This document shows positions 1-8,495 of a stretch of DNA of 32,725 bases, one piece after another (position 1 is the stretch's first letter; each line of letters starts with the position of its first letter). Location of the stretch: assembly GCF_020400725.1 (NCBI RefSeq), contig NZ_JAINVG010000087.1, forward strand, positions 1 through 32,725, read 5' to 3'. This stretch comes from Streptomyces sp. NK15101 (GTDB taxonomy: Bacteria; Actinomycetota; Actinomycetes; Streptomycetales; Streptomycetaceae). The notes under the pieces are model-generated. The model searched no databases, was not told the DNA's origin, and saw only the letters and a program-made list of their open reading frames with translations. Position numbers and translations under genes: made by a program.

Positions 1-985
1 GGCCCCCCCCGGCGAGCCGTGCCGCGTCCTGGGCGACCGTCAGGGGTGGCGGACGCGGCAGGCGCGTCCCGACCGGAGCGGTCGCGCCCCCGGAGCCCGA
101 CAGCTCGCCGAGCAGCCGGTGCGCGCGTGCCGCCGCGTCGGCCGCGAGGAACTCGAGGGCCGCGGGGTCGACCCCCGGCTCCGGCGGCGTGTCCGTGTCC
201 AGGGACGGCGGTCGCCCCGGCGCGGCCGGGGCGACCGGAGGGGCGGGCAGCGGAGGCACGAGGAAGCCCGCGGCGAACGCCTCCTCGGCCGACACGCCGG
301 GCATCCCGTCGGCCCCTACGGATCCGTCGCCCGGCGCGTCGCAGGTCTCCGCCCCGCCCCGCGCGGACGGCGCGGCGGCCCGTGCGGCACTGCGCGCCTG
401 CAACTGCTCCAGAAGGACGCGCTCGCCCCGCCCGCGCATCAGGAGGAGCACGAACGGGTCCTCGTCGAGAAGTCGGGCGACCTGATAGCAGAGCGCCGCC
501 GTGTGCGAGCAGTGGTCCCAGGCCCCGCAGCCGCACTCCGCGTCGAGATCCCCGATGCCCGGCAGCAGGTCGAGACCGGCCGCCGCCGCGTCCTCCACCA
601 GGTGCGGCGGCATCTCGCGGTCGAGGAGCGCGGCGATGTGTCCCGCGCTGTCCACGGCGAGGTCGAGGAGCCGTTCCCACTGCTCCTCCGAGAACTCCCG
701 CACCAGCACGTCGCCGCGGTACGCCGTGCCGTCGCGGTCCTTGACCATCGCGGTGATCCGGCCGGGCCGCACCGAGACGGCGCCGACCGCCCCCGCGCGC
801 GCGTGTCGGCGCCCCGCCTTGAGCTGTTGCCCGTCGAGGGCCGTGTCCTCCAAGGCCTTCAGCCACGCCCGTCCCCACCAGGTGCGGGTGAACCCGCCGC
901 CGCGCACCGGCGGCAGCGCCTCGAAGGTCCGCTCGTCGTCCCCGTGGCCGTGCCCCCGGCCGCGCCCCTGTCCGTGCTCGCTCAT
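1..985 (-). CDS. SWIM zinc-finger family protein (partial, C-terminus beyond left edge)
   Basis: The reading frame opens with ATG at 985 and stays open for 328 codons to the window edge, so the C-terminus is missing. Residues around 21-48 (FEALPPV...GGFTRTWWGRAWLKALE) are the conserved opening of actinobacterial SWIM proteins. C151, C153, C159 and H161 form the CxCxnCxH zinc-binding SWIM motif, followed by a helical ALCYQVARLLDEDPF stretch. After about residue 190 the chain is rich in Ala, Pro and Gly and probably a flexible linker. The ATG overlaps the TGA of the upstream SNF2 helicase gene (ATGA at 985-982), so the two are probably translationally coupled. SWIM domains are known to bind DNA or protein; a joint role with the helicase in chromosome or RNA-polymerase remodelling is inference from the pairing. 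Confidence 0.88.
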   Translation of the reverse strand, partial: MSEHGQGRGRGHGHGDDERTFEALPPVRGGGFTRTWWGRAWLKALEDTALDGQQLKAGRRHARAGAVGAVSVRPGRITAMVKDRDGTAYRGDVLVREFSEEQWERLLDLAVDSAGHIAALLDREMPPHLVEDAAAAGLDLLPGIGDLDAECGCGAWDHCSHTAALCYQVARLLDEDPFVLLLMRGRGERVLLEQLQARSAARAAAPSARGGAETCDAPGDGSVGADGMPGVSAEEAFAAGFLVPPLPAPPVAPAAPGRPPSLDTDTPPEPGVDPAALEFLAADAAARAHRLLGELSGSGGATAPVGTRLPRPPPLTVAQDAARLAGGG

Positions 986-3900
986 CGTCCGTCCCCTCGC
1001 AGTCGCACCAGCTCCGCCAGTTCGGCATCGGTCAGTTCGGTCAGTTCAGGCGGGGCGTCCCCGCCGGTTCCGAGGACGCTGTCCGCCAGCTCGCGCTTGC
1101 GGTCGAGCATCGCGGCGATCCGGTCCTCGATCGTGCCCTCGGCGATGAGCCGGTGGACCTGCACCGGCCGGTCCTGCCCGATCCGGTAGGCGCGGTCGGT
1201 GGCCTGTGCCTCCACGGCCGGGTTCCACCAGCGGTCGTAGTGCACGACGTGCTCGGCGCGGGTCAGGTTGAGCCCCGTCCCGGCGGCCTTCAGGGAGAGG
1301 ATGAAGACCGGGACGTCCCCGTTCTGGAAGCGGGCGACCATCGCCTCGCGCTCGGCGACCGGCGTGCCGCCGTGGAGGAACTGCGTCCGTACGCCCCGCG
1401 CCGCGAGATGCGCCTCCAGGATCCGGGCCATTCCCACGTACTGGGTGAAGACCAGGGTGCACGCGCCCTCGGCGAGGATCGTGTCGAGGAGTTCGTCGAG
1501 CAGCTCCAGCTTGCCCGAGCGGCCCTCGATCCTGGGCCGCTTCTCCTTGAGGTACTGGGCGGGGTGGTTGCAGATCTGCTTGAGGCCCGTCAGGAGCTTC
1601 ACGACGAGGCCGCGGCGCTCCATGCCGTCGGCTTCGGCGATCGCCGCGAGGGTCTCCCGTACCACCGCCTCGTACAGACCGGTCTGTTCGGGCGTGAGGG
1701 AGACGGTCCGGTCGGTCTCGGTCTTCGGCGGCAGCTCGGGGGCGATGCCGGGATCGGACTTGCGGCGGCGCAGCAGGAAGGGGCGCACGAGGGCGGCGAG
1801 CCGCTCGGCGGCGGCCGGGTCCCGCCCGCCCTCGACGGCGGCGGCGAACCGGGTCCGGAAGGCGCCCAGACCGCCGAGGAGTCCCGGCGTGGTCCAGTCG
1901 AGGATCGCCCACAGTTCGGAGAGGTTGTTCTCCACCGGCGTGCCGGACAGCGCCACGCGCGCGCGTGCCCCGATGGTCCGCAGCTGACGGGCCGTCGCCG
2001 AGTACGGGTTCTTGACGTGCTGCGCCTCGTCGGCGACGACGAGTCCCCAGTTCCGGGCGGCGAGCCGCTCGGCGTCCAGCCGCATGGTGCCGTACGTGGT
2101 GAGCACGAAGCCGCCGTCGGCGAGCTCCTCCAGGTCACGGGCCGCGCCGTGGAAACGGCGCACCGGGGTGCCGGGCGCGAACTTCTCGATCTCCCGCTGC
2201 CAGTTGCCCATGAGCGAGGTCGGACAGACGACGAGAGTCGGCCCGGCGGACGCAGGGTCGGTCTGCCGGTGCAGGTGCAGGGCGATGACCGTGATCGTCT
2301 TGCCGAGTCCCATGTCGTCGGCGAGGCAGCCGCCGAGGCCGAGCGAGGTCATCCGGTGGAGCCAGTCGAGTCCGCGCAGCTGGTAGTCGCGCAGGGTGGC
2401 GGCGAGCGCCGGCGGCTGCGTGATCTCCGGCCGGCCGCCCTCGGGTTCGGCGAGCCGTTCCCGCAGGCGCTCCAGCCAGCCCGTCGCGGCCACCTCGACG
2501 GGGTGCCCGTCGACCTCGGTCGTGCCGGTGAGGACGGCCGAGAGGGCGTCCACCGGGGTGACCTTGCGGTCCTGGTGGGCCCGGGCCCGGTGCACCTCGG
2601 CCGGGTCGACGAGGACCCAGCGGTCGCGCAGCCGTACGAGCGGCCGTCCCGTCTCGGCGAGCCGGTCGAGCTCGGCCCGGGTGAGCTCGTGGTCGCCCAC
2701 GGCGAAGCGCCAGTTGAAGGCGAGCAGGGAGTCGGCGGCGAGGAAGGAGGGCAGCCCGGAGGCACGGCCGGCATCGGCGGGGTGCGAGGCGTCGGTGACG
2801 TCGGCGTCGGGCCCGAGGCCGTCACGGAGTGCCGAGCCCGCGGCGCCGGTGCCCGCTCCGAAGGCTGTTCCGGCGCCGCCTCCGGCCCCCTCCGGGCCGA
2901 TCACGGCGCGGGCGGTGAGCCGGTCGGCCAGTTCACGCGGCCAGTGGATCCGGACACCCGCCGCCGCGAGGGCCTCGGCCGCCGGGCCGAGGAGCTCCGC
3001 GACCTCCTCGTCGGCGAGTTCGACGGTGTCGGGCACGGCCGCCGACAGGAGCGGGGAGAGCGGAGGCCAGGCACGGGCGGCACGCCGGAGGGCGAGGAGG
3101 GCGTCCATCCGGGCCCGGGGTCCGAACACGGCCCCGGCGCGGCCGGAGCCCGCCCAGACCTCCGCCGCGTCCGCGACCAGGGCCGGATCGGCGGCCCCGT
3201 GCAGCTGGAGCACCGCCCGGAAGGCGGGCGCTTCCCGGGACTCCGTGGTGAAACCGGGCAGTTCGAGCCGGAGCGAGAGCCGGACGCCGGCGTCGTGCAC
3301 GGCCGCCACGTCGGCGGCCCACGCCCGTTGCCCGGGGATCGTCTGCGGTGCGTCGGCCGCGAAGGCGGGCCCACCGGCCGCGAGCGGGGCCGCCGGGGTG
3401 CGGGGCAGCGTGTCGGCCACCGCGTCGGCGAAGGCACGCAGCAGCGCCTCGGGCTCGGGCATCAGCAGCGGCGGCGCGTCGTCGGTCGGGGGTACGCGGA
3501 CGGGCAGGGGTACGGCGTGCGCGACCGGTGGCATCGACGCGGCGAGCGTGCGGAGTTCGGCCAGTTCCCCGGGGCCGAGCGGCCCGACGCGCCACGCGTC
3601 GTGGTCGCCGGGCGTGAGGCCGGGCAGCAGCAGGCCGCGCGCGACGAGGTCCAGGGCGAAGAGGGACGCGGCGCCCCAGAACGCGGTCGCGGGGGAGGCG
3701 GAGTCCGAGAACCGGGCGCGGGCGAGGAACGGCAGGGCGTCCCGTACGGACAGGGTTCGGGCGGGGACGGTCACGGCCCGGAGCGAGTCCCCGTCGACGA
3801 CGCTGATCTCGGTGTCGCCCGGGCGGCCGTCATGGGCGGCACGGGCGTCCGGCAGGGACTCGTCGTCCGGTGACCAGAAGGCGATCCGTCCGGCGCGCGG

Positions 3901-4008
3901 CGGATCGGCGGGCAGGAAGACGGCGGAGTGGCGGAGGAGTTCGGGCGAGGGGGAGAGGTCCTGGGCGGGTTCGCGGGCGGAATCATCGGGTCCGTGCGAG
4001 AGCGACAA
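982..4008 (-). CDS. SNF2/SWI2-family DEAD/DEAH-type helicase
   Basis: A 1008-residue superfamily-2 ATPase. The N-terminal half is Ala/Pro-rich and includes a Gly/Ala-rich linker; the segment just before the motor resembles the bacterial SNF2-associated domain. The motor shows motif I DDMGLGKT (about residue 563), motif II DEAQ in VADEAQHVKN, motif III LSGTPVENNLSELW, motif IV-like FTQYVGMARILEAHL (about 851) and motif VI RAYRIGQDRPVQVHRL (about 936). These are the hallmarks of ATP-driven double-stranded DNA translocases. I place the start at TTG 4008 because GAGGA sits 5 nt upstream; another in-frame TTG at 4020 has no clear ribosome site and would add four residues. The stop overlaps the start of the SWIM gene. 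The exact role in bacteria is unsettled. Confidence 0.93.
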   Translation of the reverse strand: MSLSHGPDDSAREPAQDLSPSPELLRHSAVFLPADPPRAGRIAFWSPDDESLPDARAAHDGRPGDTEISVVDGDSLRAVTVPARTLSVRDALPFLARARFSDSASPATAFWGAASLFALDLVARGLLLPGLTPGDHDAWRVGPLGPGELAELRTLAASMPPVAHAVPLPVRVPPTDDAPPLLMPEPEALLRAFADAVADTLPRTPAAPLAAGGPAFAADAPQTIPGQRAWAADVAAVHDAGVRLSLRLELPGFTTESREAPAFRAVLQLHGAADPALVADAAEVWAGSGRAGAVFGPRARMDALLALRRAARAWPPLSPLLSAAVPDTVELADEEVAELLGPAAEALAAAGVRIHWPRELADRLTARAVIGPEGAGGGAGTAFGAGTGAAGSALRDGLGPDADVTDASHPADAGRASGLPSFLAADSLLAFNWRFAVGDHELTRAELDRLAETGRPLVRLRDRWVLVDPAEVHRARAHQDRKVTPVDALSAVLTGTTEVDGHPVEVAATGWLERLRERLAEPEGGRPEITQPPALAATLRDYQLRGLDWLHRMTSLGLGGCLADDMGLGKTITVIALHLHRQTDPASAGPTLVVCPTSLMGNWQREIEKFAPGTPVRRFHGAARDLEELADGGFVLTTYGTMRLDAERLAARNWGLVVADEAQHVKNPYSATARQLRTIGARARVALSGTPVENNLSELWAILDWTTPGLLGGLGAFRTRFAAAVEGGRDPAAAERLAALVRPFLLRRRKSDPGIAPELPPKTETDRTVSLTPEQTGLYEAVVRETLAAIAEADGMERRGLVVKLLTGLKQICNHPAQYLKEKRPRIEGRSGKLELLDELLDTILAEGACTLVFTQYVGMARILEAHLAARGVRTQFLHGGTPVAEREAMVARFQNGDVPVFILSLKAAGTGLNLTRAEHVVHYDRWWNPAVEAQATDRAYRIGQDRPVQVHRLIAEGTIEDRIAAMLDRKRELADSVLGTGGDAPPELTELTDAELAELVRLRGDGR

Positions 4009-4111
4009 CGCATTCCTCAAATTTGACTACCTGGAGGCCGAGTCGCCGAGGATACCCCACGAAGTCGCCGGGAGTGGACCTCCTTCAAGTGATCCGCGCC
4101 ACAGCGGCCCG

Positions 4112-4142
4112 CCCCTCGTGAAGGGGTGGGGCTCGCCCCACC
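4112..4142. other. Two overlapping GC-rich inverted repeats between divergent genes
   Basis: CCCCT (4112-4116) pairs with AGGGG (4122-4126) around a 5-nt loop. GGTGGGG (4125-4131) pairs with CCCCACC (4136-4142) around CTCG. The two stems share bases, so they are mutually exclusive. The flanking genes diverge (helicase leftward, desaturase rightward), so neither is a gene-end terminator, and no T-tract follows. In an RNA they could form an alternative-fold leader for either gene; at DNA level they could be a protein site. The rest of the 280-bp intergenic region shows no promoter I can call confidently. Confidence 0.35.
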
Positions 4143-4288
4143 CCCGCCCCCCGGCGCACCCCCGGCAGTGGACGGGTGGTGACGCCATGGTCCCGGGCGA
4201 GCACGGATCCGTACGTTCTCGGTAGGCGCCCAGAGACCAGAACCGGCCGTGCACCCACGGCACCGACCGACAGAAACCGGAGCCCGTC

Positions 4289-5377
4289 ATGTCCCAGGCC
4301 ACCGTCCTGCCCCCGGCCGCCGCCCCCGCCGCGGCGTCCGTCCGCGCCCGGGGCGGCAGCGAGTTCACCCCGCTCCTGAGGACGGTCAGGGAACAGGGCC
4401 TCCTCGAACACCGCCCCGGCTGGTACGCCCGCGGCATCGTCGTCAACCTCCTCGGCATCGCCGCCGTGGCGGCCGGGCTCGCCCTGATCGGGCCCTCCTG
4501 GTGGGCGCTGCCGCTCGCGGTCCCCCTCGCCCTGTTCTCCGCACGCGCCGCCTTCGTCGGACACGACGCCGGCCACGCCCAGATCACCCCGAACCGCAAG
4601 GCGAGCCGGATCCTCCAGCTCGTCCACGCGAACCTCCTCCTGGGCATGAGCCGGGAGTGGTGGAACGACAAGCACAACCGTCACCACGCCCACCCCAACC
4701 ACCTCGACAAGGACCCGGACGTCGCCGCCGACATCCTCGTCTTCGCCGAGCACCAGACGGCGGGCCGCACGGGCCTGCGCGGATTCCTCACCCGCCACCA
4801 GGCCTGGCTGTTCTTCCCGCTGACCACCCTGGAGGGCATCGCGCTCAAGGTGTACGGGGTCCAGGCCCTGCTCGCGAAGGACGGCCCGCACCGCGACGGG
4901 CGCGAGCGGATCGTCGAAGGAGCCCTGCTCCTCGCCCACTTCGCCGGACACGCGGCGCTGCTCCTCACCCTCCTGACGCCCGCCCAGGCCCTCGTCTTCG
5001 CCCTCGTCCACCAGATGCTCCTCGGCGTGCACCTCGGCATGGCCTTCGCCCCCAACCACAAGGGCATGGACCGGCCGGACGAGCACGCGGACGGCGACAG
5101 CTGGGGACACCTGCGCCGCCAGGTCCTCACCTCGCGCAACATCCGCGGCGGCGCCCTGACCGACTGGTTCCTCGGCGGCCTCAACTACCAGGTCGAGCAC
5201 CACCTCTTCCCGAGCATGCCGCGCCCGAACCTCCGCCTGGCCCAGCCCGCCGTCCGGGCCCACTGCGCCGCTCTGGGCGTCCCGTACACGGAGACCGGTT
5301 TCGTGGACTCGTACCGCCAGGCCCTCGGCCATCTGCGCGAGGTGGGGGCGCCGCTCCGCGGCGAGGACGCGGAGTAG
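4289..5377 (+). CDS. Membrane fatty-acid desaturase
   Basis: A 362-residue di-iron membrane desaturase of the acyl-lipid/front-end type. The three histidine boxes are visible: HDAGH (residues 92-96), HNRHH (129-133) and QVEHH (301-305). The Gln at the head of the third box is typical of front-end-like enzymes. Hydrophobic stretches at about 48-90 and 210-245 fit the usual pairs of membrane helices. The enzyme would introduce a double bond into membrane-lipid acyl chains using O2 and an external electron donor. The ATG at 4289 has GGAG seven bases upstream. The gene stands divergent from the helicase, and a large hairpin separates it from the MOSC gene downstream. Regiospecificity cannot be read from sequence. 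Confidence 0.93.
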   Translation: MSQATVLPPAAAPAAASVRARGGSEFTPLLRTVREQGLLEHRPGWYARGIVVNLLGIAAVAAGLALIGPSWWALPLAVPLALFSARAAFVGHDAGHAQITPNRKASRILQLVHANLLLGMSREWWNDKHNRHHAHPNHLDKDPDVAADILVFAEHQTAGRTGLRGFLTRHQAWLFFPLTTLEGIALKVYGVQALLAKDGPHRDGRERIVEGALLLAHFAGHAALLLTLLTPAQALVFALVHQMLLGVHLGMAFAPNHKGMDRPDEHADGDSWGHLRRQVLTSRNIRGGALTDWFLGGLNYQVEHHLFPSMPRPNLRLAQPAVRAHCAALGVPYTETGFVDSYRQALGHLREVGAPLRGEDAE

Positions 5378-5406
5378 GGTCGTACAGCGAGGCGCGATGT
5401 GATCAT

Positions 5407-5445
5407 CGGTCCGGGAGGGGCGGCGGAGAGCCGCTCCCCGGACCG
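5407..5445 (+). other. Long, nearly perfect hairpin in the desaturase-MOSC intergenic region
   Basis: The left arm at 5407-5424 and the right arm at 5430-5445 are complementary along almost their whole length with one small bulge, closing on the loop GGAGA. The 3' foot of the stem touches the purine-rich ribosome-site stretch (about 5445-5457) of the MOSC gene. There is no T-tract after it. It could attenuate readthrough from the desaturase gene, protect mRNA ends, or control MOSC translation. Which of these is right cannot be decided by eye. Confidence 0.55.
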
Positions 5446-5466
5446 GAGGAGAAGGGGGCTCTCACC

Positions 5467-6012
5467 ATGACCAGCGGTACCGTCACCACGGTCAGCAGCA
5501 ACGGCACGTACTCGTTCACCAAGCCCAACCGGGAGGGCATCACCCTCCTCGCCGGGCTCGGTGTGGAGGGCGACGTCCACGCGGGCGTGACGGTGAAGCA
5601 CCGGTCCCGCGTCGCGCAGGACCCCACCCAGCCCAACCTCCGTCAGGTCCACCTCATCCACGCCGAGCTCTTCGACGAGGTGGCGGGCGCCGGCTTCGAG
5701 GTCGCCCCCGGCGACCTCGGCGAGAACGTCACGACCCGGGGGATCGACCTCCTCTCCCTGCCCACCGGCACCCTCCTCCACCTCGGCGCGGAGGCCGTCG
5801 TCGAGGTCACCGGACTGCGCAACCCCTGTGCGCAGATCGACGGCTTCCGGCACGGCCTGCTCAAGCAGGTCCTCGGCCGCGACGAGAACGGCGAGATCGT
5901 GCGCAAGGCGGGCATCATGGGCGTCGTGCTCACCGGTGGGCAGGTGCGGCCCGGCGACCCGATCCGGGCCGAACTGCCGCCGGAGCCGCACCGCCCGCTG
6001 GAGCGGGTCTGA
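5467..6012 (+). CDS. MOSC domain-containing protein
   Basis: A 181-residue stand-alone MOSC domain, the C-terminal domain of molybdenum-cofactor sulfurases also found in YiiM-type proteins. The conserved GDLGENVTTRGIDLLSLPTG segment lies at about 82-101, and the single conserved Cys is C121 in LRNPCAQID, the expected sulfur- or cofactor-binding residue. GIMGVVLTGGQVRPGDPI (about 151-170) is the usual C-terminal strand. MOSC proteins bind the molybdenum cofactor and support molybdoenzymes or the detoxification of N-hydroxylated compounds; the substrate here is unknown. The ATG at 5467 follows AAGGGGG with 8-nt spacing. The gene lies same-strand after the desaturase and converges on the hydrolase gene with 18 bp between stops. 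Confidence 0.9.
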   Translation: MTSGTVTTVSSNGTYSFTKPNREGITLLAGLGVEGDVHAGVTVKHRSRVAQDPTQPNLRQVHLIHAELFDEVAGAGFEVAPGDLGENVTTRGIDLLSLPTGTLLHLGAEAVVEVTGLRNPCAQIDGFRHGLLKQVLGRDENGEIVRKAGIMGVVLTGGQVRPGDPIRAELPPEPHRPLERV

Positions 6013-6030
6013 GCCGCCCGAAGCCCCCGC

Positions 6031-7407
6031 TCACCCCTCCAGGGCGCAGGAGTCGACCACGTCGCCGCTCGCGGGTCGCGGGATCGTGCGGTCCGCGGGA
6101 GGCGCCGTGCCCTCCTCGACCCAGCGCGTCAGGGCGTCGAACGCGGAGCGGTAGCACGGCAGGATCGGCCGCAGCCGGTCCGGGTACGTGTCGTACAGAC
6201 CGTCCGTGTGCGTCCCGTCCTGCACCCGGTAGTAGCGGTGCAGCCCGTCCCGGCCCCGCGCGTCGATCATCCGTTCGTACACGTCGGAGTCCGTGGCGAT
6301 CGGCAGCAGGGTGTCGAGATCGCCGTGGAGCGTGATCAGCGGCTTGCCGATCCTTCCGGTGAGCGCGACCTTCGCGACCGCGCGGTGGACGGCCGCCGGC
6401 CGGGAGGCGTAGTCGTAGGCGGCGTCCGAGGCGCAGGGCGCCAGGATCTGCTCCACGGTCCCGCCGGCGGTGGAGCCGGGGCAGGCCGGGTCGTACGCGG
6501 GGTCGAACTCGGCCCGGAAGAGCTTCTGCGTCAGACCCCAGTAGGCCTTCTCGTGGTACGGCCACAGGAAGCGCGAGCCCGGTGCGAAGCCCGCCGCGAT
6601 CAGGTCCTCGTCATCGGCGAGACCCCGGGACCGGGCCACCGTCACCGGCAGGCTCGTCAGGAGGTTCGGGCCGCGTGCCGTCCACAGCACGCCCTCCCAG
6701 TCGACCCCGCCGTCGTACAGCTCGGGTCTGTTCTCCAGCTGCCAGCGCGTGAGGTAGCCGGCGTTGGAGATGCCGGTCATGTACGTGCGCTCCGGAGCCC
6801 GGCCGTACCGCTGCCGTACGACCTTCTTGGCGGCTCGCGTCAGCTCGGTCACGCGGCGGTTCCACTCGGCGACCGCGTCGCCCGGCTCCCGCCCGTCGGT
6901 GAAGAAGTCCGGTCCCGTGTTGCCCTTGTCGGTGGCGGCGTAGGCGAAGCCCCGGGCGAGCACCTGGTCGGAGATCAGCGCGTCCGTGGAGTACTGGCGC
7001 CGGCTGCCTGGGGCGCCGGTGACGACGAGCCCGCCGTTCCAGCGGTCGGGCAGCCGGATGACGAACTGCGCGTCATGGGCCCAGCCGTGGGTGGTGTTGA
7101 GGCGGGAGTCGTCGGGGAAGTAGCCGTCGACCTGGATGCCGGGCACTCCCGAGGGGTTACGGGTCGCCTTCGCGGCGAGACCGGCCTGGTCCGCCAGGTC
7201 GGTGTACGGGGTGCCGGCGAGCCCGGCGGTCGTCAGGTCCTCCAGACAGGCGGACTGCCGGCGCTCGGCGCCGGGCACGTGGATCCGGTCCTGGCGTGCG
7301 CAGTGCGCGGCGGCCGGCGCTTCGGCCCCGGCGGGACCCGCCGGGGCGAGGACGGTGACGCCGGTGAGGAGCGCGGTGAACAAGGAGACGCCTGGGAACA
7401 GGCGCAT
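6031..7407 (-). CDS. Secreted alpha/beta hydrolase (tannase/feruloyl-esterase or hydroxybutyrate-oligomer-hydrolase-like)
   Basis: A 458-residue exported hydrolase. Residues 1-28 form a Sec signal peptide (short basic start, hydrophobic core, likely AxA cleavage near PAGAEA). S214 in GISNAG is the probable nucleophile, D365 in HGDLDTLLP the acid and H400 in DGTHTDG the base, in the order expected of an alpha/beta-hydrolase triad. The inserted region between about 220 and 350 (GGVDWEGVLW...PNLL) fits a lid domain and contains Cys residues that could form disulfides. The ATG at 7407 has GGAGG 7 nt upstream; an open extension to 7494 lacks a ribosome site and would bury the signal peptide. Tannase-like esterases and 3-hydroxybutyrate-oligomer hydrolases both share this layout, so the substrate is uncertain. 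Confidence 0.85.
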   Translation of the reverse strand: MRLFPGVSLFTALLTGVTVLAPAGPAGAEAPAAAHCARQDRIHVPGAERRQSACLEDLTTAGLAGTPYTDLADQAGLAAKATRNPSGVPGIQVDGYFPDDSRLNTTHGWAHDAQFVIRLPDRWNGGLVVTGAPGSRRQYSTDALISDQVLARGFAYAATDKGNTGPDFFTDGREPGDAVAEWNRRVTELTRAAKKVVRQRYGRAPERTYMTGISNAGYLTRWQLENRPELYDGGVDWEGVLWTARGPNLLTSLPVTVARSRGLADDEDLIAAGFAPGSRFLWPYHEKAYWGLTQKLFRAEFDPAYDPACPGSTAGGTVEQILAPCASDAAYDYASRPAAVHRAVAKVALTGRIGKPLITLHGDLDTLLPIATDSDVYERMIDARGRDGLHRYYRVQDGTHTDGLYDTYPDRLRPILPCYRSAFDALTRWVEEGTAPPADRTIPRPASGDVVDSCALEG

Positions 7408-7550
7408 GGCGGGCCTCCGGTGGGGCGACGGGAAAGAGGTGCGGCGCCACATCGTGCGGCGCGCACCTGCCGTCGGACCATGGCTCGGAACCACACCTCG
7501 GACCGTCGTCCTATGGGGAGCAGAGACGGGTCCGGGGCGGGCGGAGGTCC

Positions 7551-7688
7551 TCAGGAGGAGCGCATGGCCGTCGCTTCGGGCACTGCGAGGAGGTCTTCAA
7601 GGGGAGCGCACGGCCGTCGCGCCGAGTGCCGCGAGAGGGTCTTCAGGAGGAGCGCACGGCCGTGGCGTCGAGCGCTTCGAGGAGCGCG
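7551..7688 (-). repeat. Three tandem 46-bp copies of a gene 3' end, each with its own stop codon
   Basis: Copies occupy 7551-7596, 7597-7642 and 7643-7688 with an exact 46-bp period. The rightmost copy is the 3' end of the neighbouring minus-strand gene, encoding LEALDATAVRSS then TGA. The next two copies, downstream of the stop, read LAALGATAVRSP-stop and LAVPEATAMRSS-stop. The period is not a multiple of three, so each copy lies in a different frame. The TCAGGAGGAGCGCA core is preserved best. This is a tandem duplication of a coding tail that has partly diverged. Confidence 0.85.
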
Positions 7689-8467
7689 GGCAGCCGTGGG
7701 CCCCGCGTCACGGGCAACACCTCGCGCGGCAGTTCGTCGAGGAGGACGAACGCCATGTCGTCGGCCTTGGCCACGAGCGACCAGCCCGGACCGTCGGCAC
7801 GCAGCACCCCGGAGGCCGACCGCACCCGCCCCACCGGCGGTGGCTCCTCCAGATAGCCGCGCAGCTCGTGCAGGGCCTTCCTGACCCCGGTGGACGACGC
7901 GGCGACGGCGGTGTCGGCTGCCGTGGTCCCCGTGCCGGGGGCCGCCGCCGAGGTCGGCCCTCCGGCCGTGCCCTCGCCGTCCACCCGGGCCCGCCAGGCG
8001 TCCCACTGGAGCGCCACCTCGTCGGCGCCCAGCCGGCGCTGCGCCGGCCCCCACTCCTCGCCGGAGGGCGGGGCCAGCGGTGCGGGATCGCCCTCCTCGG
8101 GCTCCGGGTCGTGCGGGGCCGGGACGCCCGGGGCGACGGTCGCCACGGGCAGCGGCCAGCCCGGCAGTCCGGCCACCACCGAACGCTCGTCGGGGGAGAG
8201 GTCGTAGGCCATGCCGCAGTCCCAGGAGGAGATGGCCACCGCGACGAGCGACACGTCGTCGACGACGACCGTCCAGCGGGCCCCGTGCCCGTCCTGGCCG
8301 AACACGAGTCCGTACCCCTCGGCGTCCGGCCGCAGGCCCAGCGCGGCGCAGGCCGCCGGGTAGTCGTCACCGAGCACGCTCGGGAAGCGCCCCGGCGTCA
8401 GCAGTGCCGCGGTCAGCACAAAGAGCGCGTCGGCGTCGGCCTCGGCGATCGGGTCCGTCCCGGCCAC
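7643..8467 (-). CDS. Conserved hypothetical protein
   Basis: I do not recognise a named family. The 274-residue protein has an N-terminal part (about 1-100) with alternating hydrophobic strands, such as RWTVVVDDVSLVAVAISSWDCGMAYDL. An acidic, Pro-rich middle follows (about 115-150), then an Ala/Thr/Gly-rich linker (about 165-190), and a C-terminal part (about 190-274) that again looks folded (GWSLVAKADDMAFVLLDELP). No signal peptide or membrane helix is evident. I choose GTG 8467 because GGAGG precedes it at good spacing. Its last codons and stop are the first copy of the 46-bp repeat. Codon bias is normal, so it is very likely a real gene. Confidence 0.75.
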   Translation of the reverse strand: MAGTDPIAEADADALFVLTAALLTPGRFPSVLGDDYPAACAALGLRPDAEGYGLVFGQDGHGARWTVVVDDVSLVAVAISSWDCGMAYDLSPDERSVVAGLPGWPLPVATVAPGVPAPHDPEPEEGDPAPLAPPSGEEWGPAQRRLGADEVALQWDAWRARVDGEGTAGGPTSAAAPGTGTTAADTAVAASSTGVRKALHELRGYLEEPPPVGRVRSASGVLRADGPGWSLVAKADDMAFVLLDELPREVLPVTRGPRLPALLEALDATAVRSS

Positions 8468-8495
8468 GGCATCCTCCCCATCTGGTCGTCGGCGC

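Noticed and set aside
1153..3873. Long open frame (906 codons) on the plus strand opposite the helicase gene
   Set aside because: It is the antisense shadow of a GC-rich gene; its product is Gly/Arg/Glu low complexity with no recognisable domain, and the minus-strand frame carries all helicase motifs.
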